A program made the translations under genes and the position numbers. A stretch of 64,000 nucleotides of DNA from Liolophura sinensis (lineage: Eukaryota; Mollusca; Polyplacophora; Chitonida; Chitonidae), in the NCBI RefSeq assembly GCF_032854445.1, contig NC_088300.1:72826984-72890983 (forward strand). Reading direction: 5' to 3'. A model generated the notes under the pieces. That model saw nothing but the letters and a program-made list of their open reading frames with translations. It was not told the origin of the DNA and made no database searches. Position 1 is the stretch's first letter. Each line of letters begins with the position of its first letter. This document shows positions 10,700 through 21,966 of the stretch, one piece after another.

Positions 10700-12038
10700 T
10701 TTGTTTTTTAACACAATACCGGGATCAATTGGTCCTCCTTATAAGGGACATTGAAGACTTCAATTCCGGGGCTTGTTAGACCTATTTGTTACACCCGTGT
10801 AGTGTGTTAAAGGAAAATACCTCTACAAACTCAAACATTTCACTTCTGACGTGGCCTTTATGGACCATACCATCAGAGATTATTAACTCTGACGTCACAG
10901 GAAGTTTATCCATCTCTAGTCACGACACTGGATATTTTTACCCATGAGTGAAATATTACTGAAATAGTGTTCCCCAAAATTTCTTCCTTTTGGTCAACAT
11001 CAGGAAAAAAGGGTGAGGTGACGTCAGAGCTCCTAGATACCGCCAGTATGGCTTATAAAGTCCACCATAGTTTTCAAATATTTGAATGAGATTCAAAACT
11101 TTCAAACTAATCTGAAAACATAAATGAAAGTATTTTTTTTTTCCATACCAGATTCTATTCCGTGGAATGCAGCTGTCATTTCACGTCAAATTTACCGTTC
11201 AAACCATCTGCACATTATTCGCCATTTTCCCTCGGCATCAACAACAGGAGAAAAGTTTCTAGTAGTGTGTGGAATAAATGTGTGGTATAAATGTGTGGTA
11301 TAAATGTCAGCCAATGAGAAAATCAGTAACCCTGAAATCCATAATGAAGATTATGGCAAAGAAGTTTAACTTACTTGGCCGTTTAAAGAACAAAACTGCA
11401 TGTAGAGGACTCCTTTATGCTGGTATAGTAACCCACTGGTCACAAACATGTTGCGAGCATCAATAATTACGCTGTTGCTTCTCATAGTGTGGGTATGCAG
11501 GAGAAATGAGCCATATCATTTCAAATGCACCACTCGCGCTTAGCCTTCCACCTCAAGCGTAGCCCTGTTCTACACGCAAAGGAATGGACTCATGTTTCCC
11601 ATCCAGTACTTTCTCCATTGCAGAACGATGCGGTTTTTTTTTTCACAAAATTTCACACATAATGTGAACCATGACACTCTCACAAGTACCTCTGCAGGGA
11701 TTTTCCTGGGAGGATCCCTCTCAAACTGCACATTCCACTTGAATTTCTGCCAGAGTTCCGTTAGCCATTAACTTTGATGACGAACTTTCCTATGCAGAAA
11801 TTTCAGGAGTTTTGAAAGAATTTCTGTCATCCACACCGGCGTGCAACTCACTAATTTTGTATATTATTAAAATTACAGGTTCACTTGTACAGTAGGCCTT
11901 CATCGTTTCACACGACTTTGCGTTTTACACAACTCTTTGTCTCTTTTTTCATATAAAATGCGTTTGTGAACTGTTGAAATACGCTATATTTAGAACGAAC
12001 TCGCCCTATGGGCTCGGCAGATACTTCAACGCAACGGC
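10700..12038. other. No recognisable gene
   Basis: Anonymous sequence. The only local structure is a short triple of GTGTGGTATAAAT-like units at about 11268-11305. A 64-codon minus frame at 11908-12102 runs into a SINE-B and is not a gene on its own. Confidence 0.4.
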
Positions 12039-12052
12039 AGAGAGCGATACGA

Positions 12053-12290
12053 GTGAGTGAGTGCTTGGGGTTTAACGTCGTACTCAACAATTTTTCAGTC
12101 ATATGACGACGAAGGAATCATTAGGGTGCATGTACGTGTAGTGTGCCTCCTTGTTGCAGGACGGATTTCCACCGCTCTTTTATTTAGTGCTGCTTCACTG
12201 AGACGACCTACCGAAGGCAAATAAGCCGCCCCGCCCGAGCCATCATACTGATACGGGTGAACCAGTCGTTGCACTATCCCCTTCATGCTG
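12053..12290 (-). mobile_element. SINE-B, 5'-truncated, with 14-bp target duplication
   Basis: The minus strand reads into the SINE-B body (cagtatgatggctcgggcgg, gtcctgcaacaagg) and ends with gactgaaaaattgttgagta, CGACGTTAAACCCCAAGCACT and a CACT-type tail. AGAGAGCGATACGA occurs perfectly on both sides (12039-12052 and 12291-12304), the hallmark of target-primed retroposition. The tRNA-like head is absent. Confidence 0.88.
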
Positions 12291-12355
12291 AGAGAGCGAT
12301 ACGACGAGCGATACGACGATGCAGATCAGCGCATTGTACTGATAATCTCTATAAA

Positions 12356-12418
12356 CCCGACGGGTGAAGTAACAGAGCCCGCCTCGGATACACGTGTTTT
12401 GGTTGCAGTCCAAATTCA
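12356..12418 (+). repeat. Local direct repeat, copy 1
   Basis: The segment CGGGTGAAGTAACAGAGCCC and following bases to TTGGTTGCAGTC recurs with few changes at 12921-12980. No wider homology or terminal structure is evident. Confidence 0.75.
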
Positions 12419-12920
12419 GTTAGGCCTTACATAATAGAATCGCATGGCCTGAACATCAATGAACTACAATTACACAAAATTTTAATATTATTAAACAACA
12501 ATATGAACTGTGCAATCGCTGTGCAATCTTTATCAAGGAAACCATTGGCCTATTTATTAACATTCGGCTAGTCATCATAGGCCAATAAGGCGTGTTACTA
12601 GAACGTTAAATTATTTCATGTGCGAAATTTATGTTAGTTAAATAAACAAATAGTATTACACAATATTTAAACAGCTCTTCAACACCATGCAGTGCAAGTA
12701 CACACATAACAACTGAATAGTGCACGCCAGTAACTTTAATGAACATTATACATATGGCGTCACTACAGTAAACAAAACTTCTGTTTAAAAGAAGGAGTAA
12801 AAATAGAAAATAGCAAAACACTGCTCGTTATACTTTGCTTAATTGTACATACTATTATCAAAGTCGTGAAACACATTTAATGACATCAACAAACCTGCAA
12901 AAAGGTTTATTAACAGAATA

Positions 12921-12980
12921 AAAACGGCGGGTGAAGTAACATAGTCCGTCTCGGACTACACGTGTTTGGTTACAGTCAAA
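12921..12980 (+). repeat. Local direct repeat, copy 2
   Basis: Matches 12356-12418 (GGCGGGTGAAGTAACATAGTC then cggactacacgtgtttgg). The copies lie 565 bp apart. Confidence 0.75.
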
Positions 12981-13298
12981 TGACCTGCCTAGTGACTCAA
13001 AATACGATTACCGGACTTTTTGCCCGTAAATTTCTTTGAAAATCAAGAAAAAATACACATGGAGTGTACTAATGTTCAGGGAGACTAATATTACCCTGTC
13101 ATGTACATGGGGATATCAACACCAGTGTCACTGATAGAGGATTTTGATTAAGTCTGAGAGTCAAATGTTTCAAGCCCTGGATGGTGTTGTAAGATGCTCA
13201 TATCCTGGGAAGATTTGTTTCTTTGATGGGCCTCCATCAGTTGTCTGCGCTATAACCATAATCATAGAAATTACTCTTACTTAAACATCATAAACGGT

Positions 13299-13447
13299 AG
13301 AATTTATTTCTTTGATTGGTGTTTTTTCGCTGTACTCAAGAATATTTCACATATACGACTGCAGTCAGCATTTTGGTGGGAGGAAACCGGGCAGAGCCTA
13401 GGGGAAAACCCACGACCATCCACAGGTTGCTGGCAGAAATTCCCACG
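13299..13447 (-). mobile_element. SINE-A, 5'-truncated, fused head-to-head to SINE-B
   Basis: On the plus strand: antisense tail TTATTTCTTTGATTGGTGTT, then ctgtactcaagaatatttca, cattttggtgggaggaaacc, ccacgaccatccacaggttg and ttcccacgta. At about 13447 it changes directly into SINE-B sequence of opposite orientation. Confidence 0.85.
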
Positions 13448-13602
13448 TACTTCGGCTTCGGCGAATCAGCACTAGACAAAAGAGCGGTGGAAATTCGTCC
13501 TGCAACAAGGAGGTACGATGCATGCACTCAAAGGATTCCTTCCTCGTCATTTGACTGAAAAATTGTGAAGTACGACGTTAAACCTCAAGCACTCCCTTGA
13601 CT
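13448..13602 (+). mobile_element. SINE-B 3' half, fused to SINE-A
   Basis: It starts within the SINE-B body (gcgaatcagcac, aaagagcggtggaaattcgt, cctgcaacaaggagg) and ends with TTTGACTGAAAAATTGTGAA, gtacgacgttaaacctcaag, cactc. Confidence 0.85.
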
Positions 13603-14380
13603 GTGACGTAACAGGGGGAACAACTATTGCCAACTATTGATATTTGCCCGAAATGAGCCATCTTGTGGAGTTAAGTCCCTTGAAAATGCTCGCTCTGAGT
13701 GATGCCATTACAAGGAAACGTTTAACAAATTGCAGCCAGTTTAAGGTGCATGCAAAAACGACAGTATGTACTTCCTATAAGACAGAGGCAGTAATTTTTT
13801 ATAAGTTCTTAGTGCTAGTGTATGTCTCATCCCATAGTTCAAATATAACTTAAGACTTCAAAGGCATGATCTGCAGACCTCCATGTATACGGCTGTTCAA
13901 TGCAGGCCTACACAGTTTTCATACAAAACTGAGTATCGGTATGTAACGATCTGTAGAAATCACAATCGAAGCCCAGTCTGATTTGGAGAAGTGTTGAGTT
14001 ACAAAAGGTGTGTCATCGGTTTGGCATGGCACTGTGTACTAGCCTTACAACGTTAATCGGTTATATAATACTCATTCTAAAAATGTCCGAAATGAAATCT
14101 CACTATGAACTCTAAAAACATTATTTGTTTCTTCTTAATAGGCAAAGACATAATCTCAGATATATTTTAAAAAATATTATATTCTGTTTTTTATTTTATT
14201 TCAGATCTGCCATAATCTGTATTAGCTTACCATGAATGTTGCAATGGTTTCACAATGCTTAAAGTCTAGGAAATGACGCGACAAAACATAGTTAAACAAT
14301 TTACCCCACACAACAATTTGTGTGCCTTTTTGTATCAAAACTAAAATACAGATATATATTGTAATGATCTTTCCTTTTAG

Positions 14381-14479
14381 ACAGACATTACAGGAGAAGA
14401 AAACATAAAAATGATGTCAGAATCAGATGAAAGAGCATCAAAACTTCTCCGCAAATATGGTCTTCAGGATTTTTTTTGA
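14381..14479 (+). other. Candidate terminal coding exon, unrecognised
   Basis: A pyrimidine-rich acceptor (TGATCTTTCCTTTTAG, ending 14380) precedes a phase-0 frame TDITGEENIKMMSESDERAS, KLLRKYGLQDFF and TGA. An open segment upstream at 13652-13744 (MSHLVELSPLKMLALSDAIT onward) ends in phase 0 at AAG|GTGCAT and could be joined, giving a protein of about 64 residues. This pairing is speculation. No family is recognised. Confidence 0.2.
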
Positions 14480-16025
14480 TTTTGTTTTGCAGGAGAATAG
14501 GATATTTGAAAATGTTTGTGTATGGTAAGTATTTGGGACCACCTTTTTGTGTTTATCGTCGTTGCATAATAACGTTCTGAGTAAGGAGGTGACGCATGTC
14601 TAATAAACTTGTAAATTTGTAAACTTGAATGTAAATTTCTTGTTTTTATCCAAACATATGCATTTAATTGAATTATGATACTGTTTATGAATATATTAAA
14701 AGCATAGATGTGATCAAAGTCAAGGTTGAACACATTTTGTCTGAAAAGTTCAAATTTTTGTGCAACAATATTTACTAAACATCTTTTACATCCTAATTTA
14801 TAACATGATTGCACGAAAGCTACATATACAATAAGGTGTTCTTAAATACCCACAATACAAAATCATTTTCCAATACCTTTTTCTCTTTACAGAAAAATCA
14901 AAATAAATATTGCAAAACGCATTTACAACTAACTTTTCACACTCTTTCATCTGAACTTTATGTAATCTTTATGTTTTCTCCAAATATAACAGAAACCATT
15001 GAACATATCACTTTCAGAGACGCATAATGCAGAGTATGGAACACTAATTGCCTCATACCCTACCTCGATTCTATGGCATTGTTCAGGGATAATCAGTTAT
15101 TCCAGGAAGAAAAACTACATGTATATGCATGTAACAATCAAATGCATAGTGTTACGATATCGTGACACTAAATATACACATCTCTCAAATAAGAGGGCTA
15201 AAATTCATCGGTGAGTTCGATTTAACAGCTGGATAAACACGATTATAACAAAACCAGATGGTTCCATTCAAACAATGTGCTGAAATAATTAAAAATGCAT
15301 TTATATTGGTTACCGGGTAGTTACAATAAATACTGCAATATATACAGCGATGAAACAAGACCATAGTTTCATACAAATATTTACGTAAATACACAATTGG
15401 TCACACGTATTACCGGGGAAATCCTGCCTGTTGTCAATTTAACTCAGTTAAGTTTTATGCTAACAGCACAAGTAATTACCTAAACAGCTAGCTGCCCAGA
15501 TGTCTCTAGCATCATGTCTTAAACAGACTTGGGTACAAAAAAAACAATTCATTGATGTTAAATACATTTTATTACACGTCACTGGTCTAGAATTATGTAG
15601 ACACTGTATTAAGAAACAGTAAAAACCATGCAGTATTATATAACACTACATCATATAGACTGAAACCATAACTGTGTGGTCGCTCGCAGATGGTCAGATG
15701 GTAATACGTACCTGTTGAGAGACGGCTTCTCGACAGTTTACGTCAATTAGGTTTATATTGTAACTGTTCCTATACTTGTTTAATTGCTATCAATTTTAAC
15801 ACTAAGATTGATACTTTTATCACAACATGAATGAACATTCCTGAAAAATTTGTTGAAAGGAAATCTTCAATCAAATAAAAGATAAAATGAACGTTCTAAT
15901 GTGATGCTTATTGCCAGCTCAGCTGGGTCGTTGTGGATCTCTGACCACTAGGTGAAGTTATTGGATCCATGCGTGGAAATAGACATTAGTATATCAGCCG
16001 TCAACCAAGATATACGCCACAGGTC
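14480..16025. other. No recognisable gene
   Basis: Strongly AT-rich. A 116-codon minus frame (14464-14814) is open in low-complexity AT sequence and has neither domain nor splice context worth calling. Confidence 0.4.
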
Positions 16026-16029
16026 AATA

Positions 16030-16400
16030 ATTGCAAGGTCAATTCCCAAAACGATGATTAACGCTAGCTACCAAAAAGAACTAATAAAGTACGAAATCAG
16101 AACGGAATCATGCAAAGATAAGCAGTCAGCAGTTTTCAATGATGTTGGAAAGACGCAAGGTATGTTCTAGGTGACTGGGTGGAGTCAGTATTCAAGTCGC
16201 TAGTATATATCTTGTTGATAATAAAATATGTATCTCAGTTGTGCTTTGGTTGCAACTGTTCATATGTCCAGCGTAGCGACCTAATTCGACACGAACAATC
16301 CAATTCAGTACGAAGATTATACAGCCCCTATCCCCGGGTTAAGTGGAATTAGACACAGTCACGAAGCAGGGCACCACAGATTCTTGATGCTCTGTCCATA
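16030..16400 (+). repeat. Family C dispersed repeat, longest copy
   Basis: It shares with 38570-38820 and 54190-54370 the block GGAATCATGCAAAGATAAGC, agtcagcagttttcaatgat, and further on atatgtatctcagttgtgct, ttggttgcaactgttcatat. Its distal part (tatacagcccctatcc, gtggaattagacacagtcac) is found again near 19855-19945. No tRNA-like promoter or protein domain was seen, so the class is unknown. Confidence 0.65.
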
Positions 16401-16409
16401 TTTACCAAC

Positions 16410-18200
16410 AAGAATATGAAACTCACTGTAACGCATAAGAGACTTGTCAACACACTGCTACGCTCAACTCAAATGTCCGACGTCGACAATTTGATATCAT
16501 TGAGAAATTCGAAATCATCATGTTTCACTATAGTGTGGAATGAATATATTGTAATTTCACTCGACCAGCGCTGTACTGGAAAACCGAGATTTTGCACAAT
16601 TTACACCACATTGCTATATATCAGAATTGCGCAGTAATGTTCACAATTCCAGGCGTCCATTTCATAAAGCCATGTCGCAATACCATGATGAAATACGGTC
16701 TAAAGTACTGCTTGCACAAAGACATCGTGGATACAATCTATTGTAAGCCCTATTACTGAGTTAACATTTGATTGCAAAATAAGTTACGACACTCGCACAA
16801 AGGAATTGTAAGATGATTGTAACTTTTTGGAGTTACGATAACATTTCTTGCCTTCTTTTTGCAAAGAGTTCTACATCATAACATTTAACAACAACAAGAT
16901 GGGACATAGTTTTCGTAACCTCTTTTTGAGAGAATAAAATTGCACACCTTTGTATACATAAGGCTACCTAAGGCAGGTATGCCTATCCCGTACCTAATAT
17001 TAATTTGTAATTTTAGATTGTAAATTACGACTATCGTAGCTTACAGTCCCTTCGTGCAACAATTGTCCTTCAGGATTACAATTGTGATCTTAGTGATTTA
17101 CATTCAACTTAAGCTTACGATCCCTTTGTGCAAATGACCCCAGGGGGCTAAATTCAAATTGCACTTAGGCTTGAAATACTATAAACGGAGAATCGTGCTA
17201 ATATCGGCCCTATTGAGGGTCTAACATGCTGCAGTTTTCTTTGCGCCTAAAGTTGCCAAGGTGGCGAACATCGAAGATCCCGTTTAGAACATTCCCGTTT
17301 GTGATTGACAGGCCGGGTGGGTAGACCACGCTTACGCTCTGAAAACAACAAAAATACTATGTACGCCTACATGGAGGAATAAATTCTATTTTCACGTTGT
17401 ACAGTTGATGTGCCTCGATTTTATTCACAAATTGTAGAGGGCAAGTCAGTCCATCTGAATATTTGGGCTCTCGCTAGCTCAGGCATCTAAACCATGGACC
17501 TGGCCGCGGCCAATACAGTGCTTGTTTGGCTCTGACTTTCAGCCAGGAGCTTGGCCAGGTATTTGGTAAAGTGCTGTGGTTTGTTCCTAGCACTCCAGAT
17601 TCCTCAAACCATATATTTGACTCCAATCAAATAAATCAATAAATATTCAAAAATAATATATGACACCGACAATGTATACCTTTGTAGGAATTAATTTAAC
17701 TGGTCTAGAGCTTGCGGTATTCATAGAAAAAGCCATTATCGGTACACGAGACTGGCCAGCAGAGGCGTTTGCTTAGCACAGTCATGCTGGCTAATGTTAA
17801 ATGGAGCGCCCAATCCTTAGGTCGTATATTTTCCGGCCTTTATTTACTCATTTAACTACTGGTTCCTGGGCTACTCCATTGTTTGCGGGTAGGGGAAGTA
17901 GCAATAACAGGAAAAAATCATCTCAGTTCATCTTTTTCCAAGTGCCTGAAACACTTCTAACCGTAATCAGATCAAACATATGTAACAATTAATATTTCCA
18001 GGCCTGATATCGCTTTGACCTGCAATACCTGACATTTTATGTTCCTCTAATTTAATTCTGAATTTCCCAGAGGGTTTGATACGATGAGAAAAACACAAAA
18101 GGTGCGCTCAGCTGAACTCCGGATGTAAGGCTTAGCACCGAGTAACAATGGACATGTATAAGTGCCACCATCGCTGCCACTGACCCAACTCGGTTAGAGG
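16410..18200. other. No recognisable gene
   Basis: Anonymous AT-rich DNA. At about 17600-17645 a CAATCAAATAAATCAATAAA stretch resembles a SINE-A tail, but the sequence before it does not match convincingly. Confidence 0.4.
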
Positions 18201-18442
18201 TGTCACAAAGAGATTGCGAAGCATTACAGGGTCAGGTGGGAAATGTGGAACAAAGTGGGCTCTTCCTCTCTCTAGCAATCTCAAAAATCTAATTAATATA
18301 AGGTCTGACGGAAATCAACAGCGAAACTCTATTGCGCAAGAATGTCAATACGGCTGTAAGATGTTGAGGAACTGCGCTTACGCCATTGTTCTCGTCGAGC
18401 TGGAAGGACCTGCCGCTTCCATGCAATTCTCCAGGTAGCTTC

Positions 18443-18691
18443 TCACTGACTAAGGGTTTTGTCGGTCAGGTGTTGGCAAAATGCCATCTCAGTAATTCGT
18501 ACCTTCAGCTTCACAAAACCATCTGCTTCACAAGTACTAGCAACCTGGTAAAAGAAATCCGTCAAACGAGACAAAATCCCCAGACACTTCTCTATCTTGT
18601 CTTTTTGGCTTTTTGACGCACACAATCTTGTGGTTAGGACAAGCTGTCGGTCTTCTATAAGAGGCACAGCTGGCTCACTTTGGACATGTTC
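18443..18691 (-). other. Coding-like open frame, unrecognised
   Basis: On the minus strand 82 codons are open: EHVQSEPAVPLIEDRQLVLT, TRLCASKSQKDKIEKCLGIL, SRLTDFFYQVASTCEADGFV, KLKV onward. A GTACGA donor-like site follows KLK. The plus strand of the adjacent segment (18214-18438) also holds a 74-codon frame with a CTCCAG|GTAGCT donor-like end. The strand is therefore not settled and no domain is recognised. Confidence 0.18.
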
Positions 18692-19234
18692 TTAATTAAC
18701 GACGATAATATGAGTGTTTCACACCAGATTGTGGGTAGTAGATATTTCTATAAATACTTGTTGAAGGAAGTCTCTGTTACCGACTTAGAGACCAAGAGCC
18801 AATATAGACGACTCTCCGTATCCTTAGATTTCCTGTGATCACCTGATCATTAGTCAAGATACAATACCACAGATTTAGAATCAAGACTGAGTCAGGTATA
18901 ATGGCTAGAGCGCGGGAGAATTTTTGAATTTGGTTAGTTTATCACTTAGTCAGTACGGAAAACGACAAATAATAAGTACAAAGATGTATCATGTGTACAT
19001 GATATATATCACTGTATATCACTGCACGATACAGGTCGCCCACCTCGCCCTGTCTCTCACCGTAATTGAATGTGTGCCACTTAATTATTGCCCTACGTCT
19101 GTCATTAAAACGAATGAATGATTATTGCCTGTGCCACCTGGGTATTATTTCAGCTATATTGTGGTGACACTGAAATAATCAGATTTACTGATTGCTGACT
19201 AACGGCATACTAAAGTATGTCCACTTTACGATAG

Positions 19235-19335
19235 TTGCCAGTGTTACGGCTGGATGAAACTGGAATGCCTGGGGTAAACCACTGACCTTTGGAGAAGTGG
19301 CCCTTGCGAACGTTAGGCTGAGCGAACTGTCACAT
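19235..19335 (+). repeat. Dispersed repeat related to 32410-32530
   Basis: It contains GGATGAAACTGGAATGCCTG followed by gggtaaaccactgacctttgg, similar to the 32.4-kb segment with GAGTAAACCGGAGTGTCCGG, tgaaaaccacacgtctttgg. Two copies are too few to define the element. Confidence 0.4.
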
Positions 19336-19695
19336 GAGCATCGTCAATCGCTTATTATTATCATCATTGAGAGCGGGTGAATCTACAGATAAAACTGAAA
19401 TGAACGAATGGACGAATGATTATGGCTTAACGCTAACACGGAAATGAAGGTATGCCCTATCTTGAATGTCTGCCACATACAAAGGATGGCAGTACTGTAA
19501 TAACAAGACATCAGTATATACAGTAAGATATCCCGTCATCAGACGAGAGGTTTGGTGGCGAGTACTCTCGTTTCCGCATAGTATAACTGCCTAGAAATAT
19601 AACAGACTACACCACAGGAAGTGAAACCAGAGAATTAGGGACGATAGCGGGATAGTTGGCAAACAGTGACAAGTAGCCGGTGAAACTGGTGTCTT

Positions 19696-19810
19696 GGCAA
19701 TTTAACCTGCGGATGGTCGTGGTTTTCTCCTCGGGCTCCTCCCACCATAATGATGACCCATCATTGTATATTTTTTAGTACGCCGTAAAACACTAATCAA
19801 ATAAATGAAC
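19696..19810 (+). mobile_element. SINE-A, 5'-truncated
   Basis: It runs AACCTGCGGATGGTCGTGGT, tttctcctcgggctcc, caccataatgatgaccc, tttttagtacgccgtaaaac, actaatcaaataaatgaac. The head is missing and a short internal deletion is present. Confidence 0.85.
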
Positions 19811-19824
19811 AAAACAGTTAGGTC

Positions 19825-19960
19825 TTTTTTCCAACTGTTCATATACACGCTTAAATAATAACAAATTATACGGCCCCTAGCGCTGTGATGTTACTTGGAA
19901 TTTAATAGGCGCAACTGATCTAGAATCACTCACGATGCTTTGTTGTCATCACCCAGTTTA
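19825..19960 (+). repeat. Family C partial copy, directly after SINE-A
   Basis: CCAACTGTTCATATACACGC, ttatacggcccctag, acttggaatttaatagg and actcacgatgc parallel the distal part of the 16.0-16.4 kb copy. Divergence is high. Confidence 0.4.
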
Positions 19961-19964
19961 GGAG

Positions 19965-20940
19965 GTCCGAGGGCGAGTTAACTGCTTATGAAATATTATA
20001 AGTTACCCCGTCCTTGTGAGCTTGACAGTACGTAGTTATTCCTGGCGAAAATACCGCACGACCGCGAAGCAAGAGTGTGAAATCCGTGGGGAAAAATTTA
20101 ACATCAAACTCACCGAGATGCGGTAAAGAATTCATTTCTATTTATTTCCTTAAAATTAGCGAATTTTAGGCCTTAACATGACCAGAGTGTGCGCAATGTG
20201 CAATAGGTATTTACATGAACAATTAGAATAAAATCCAAACTGAGGTAAACTAACAAGAGTCCAGATTGCGCGTAACCATATGCCAACCATCATACTGTCG
20301 TCGCTGCTCTGGTTTTACCCAGAATGCTATAGTTTATTGTATTATCCGTGTAACGGTTGGGACTTTAGTTAGGATATGCTCGCTTATAAGGCACTCCATT
20401 CTTTTTCGCCATACAACATAGGCCATGCTGTGTCACGTGAAGTCAGTGGACAGCTCCCTAAACTTGTGGACCATTGTGAAGTAAAGGAGTAGTGTTCGGG
20501 GATAAACCTCCGTTGTTGCTGATGAATGGATGCCGGCGACTCTGTATGCTGGCAGCCATTAGCTTGTGTGGCTTAGTTATATGACTATTTATAAAAGACA
20601 CAGGTAAACCTTCTATAAATGAACTCAAGGTCTTGTGCAAAAGAGTTCAATTAAGTCTGCCTCATTTTCCTTCACTTTGCACGCCATTCTGTGTTTGAGG
20701 CCGCTCTCAGTTCCGATTGACTAAATCAAAGATGTGTAAAACAATCGGCTTGGACTTTGGCAAACATTTTGTGCACTGATATTCCCAGAAATATGATGAG
20801 CTTGTCTATTATCCTATCACAGTTAGAAGAACAGTACAAACTATTAGAAAAATACAACATTCAAGCTCAATGACAGCCACTTCAAATGATATTAACAAAA
20901 AACCATTTTAGGTTAAGGAAACTTAGTCCCATTTTCAGGT
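19965..20940. other. No recognisable gene
   Basis: Anonymous sequence without array, retroposon or convincing open frame. Confidence 0.4.
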
Positions 20941-20951
20941 AGGCCTATTGA

Positions 20952-21365
20952 AAGGCCAGGAGTGGTCCATTTTCACGGTCATATGGTGTCAAACTTATAC
21001 TCTCTATATCCCCAGTGCACTCTCCTAATTCGACTGAGGCTTTAACCATTCGGGAAACAACAAGGGATTTCAGAGCCTTTGGGATGTGCCTGGAAAAAAT
21101 TGGTAGTGACCGGCCGTGTTTGAAGCTTGCTCTGGGAATCATCTGTGATCAAAAGACAGATGTGCTGTTAAAACCGGATTCATCTTCTTCTCCACAGCGA
21201 TCTGTGAGGATTTTTCAAGAAGGCCAGAAACAATCTCAGCATACAACCAAGCACCGTGCCTTCATTTTGTACAGCCTGGCCGTGATTAAAGCTCCCGATG
21301 CTCTCTGTCCTTTGGGAATGTCTCTTTCACCAAACCAGTCACTAAAGTCAGGAAATGTAACTTGA
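20952..21365 (+). other. Coding-like open frame of 137 codons, unrecognised
   Basis: Open from 20952 to TGA at 21363-21365 in a GC-richer island. Readable parts include TREALTIRE-like NSTEALTIRETTRDFRAFG, MCLEKIGSDRPCLKLALGII, CDQKTDVLLKPDSSSSPQRS, VRIFQEGQKQSQHTTKHRAF, LYSLAVIKAPDALCPLGMSL. TATATCCCCAG (21005-21015) could be an acceptor. There is no in-frame ATG near the start and no domain I recognise. A 65-codon minus frame overlaps (20945-21142). It may be an exon or an old pseudogene. Confidence 0.27.
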
Positions 21366-21369
21366 AAAT

Positions 21370-21960
21370 GAATTTAATTTAATTAAACATATAGATGGAG
21401 AATTTCATTCACTTAATGAATCTCGTGAATTGAACAACAGGGAGAGAGGAGAGGGAGTAGGCTAAATTTAAATGTGATTTCCGACATCACTGGTTAACTA
21501 ACACAGAGGTTGTAGTGTAATCAGACGGAACCACGAGGTTCTACGCTTAGTACTTGACTCTGTTAGAAAATGGATGTTTCTTATATCCCTCTTCGTTTAT
21601 ACAGAAAACATTTTTCATGGATATTACCATGGGGTATATGACATATTATTTTCACTCTAATGGAATTAAATATAATAATTGGACCGAACAAAGGCTTTTG
21701 TTACACCCACATTGTCAAACATTTGGTTTTCCTTATACATTTGAAAGGAAACAAACATTACTGTTCTTGTAAAATTGTATGCAGAAGTTTTTATAAAGAA
21801 GATTAAAGGCGGATTAAAGGAGACATTAGATTATTGCCGGCTTTCAAACCCGATCAACAAGGGGTTATAGCAATCGATGTTTATACGTTATTGATAATTA
21901 TAACCTAAGATATTATGATCAGATTACGATGAAATGTGCTGGAAATTTAAGCCATAAAGC
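21370..21960. other. No recognisable gene
   Basis: AT-rich sequence leading into the 55-bp satellite. Confidence 0.4.
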
Positions 21961-21966
21961 AACGGA

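Noticed and set aside
13316-13558. 80-codon plus frame as a gene
   Set aside because: It crosses the SINE-A/SINE-B chimera junction and consists entirely of retroposon sequence.
15952-16170. 72-codon plus frame as a gene
   Set aside because: Most of it lies in family C, which recurs at 38.6 and 54.2 kb with disrupted frames.
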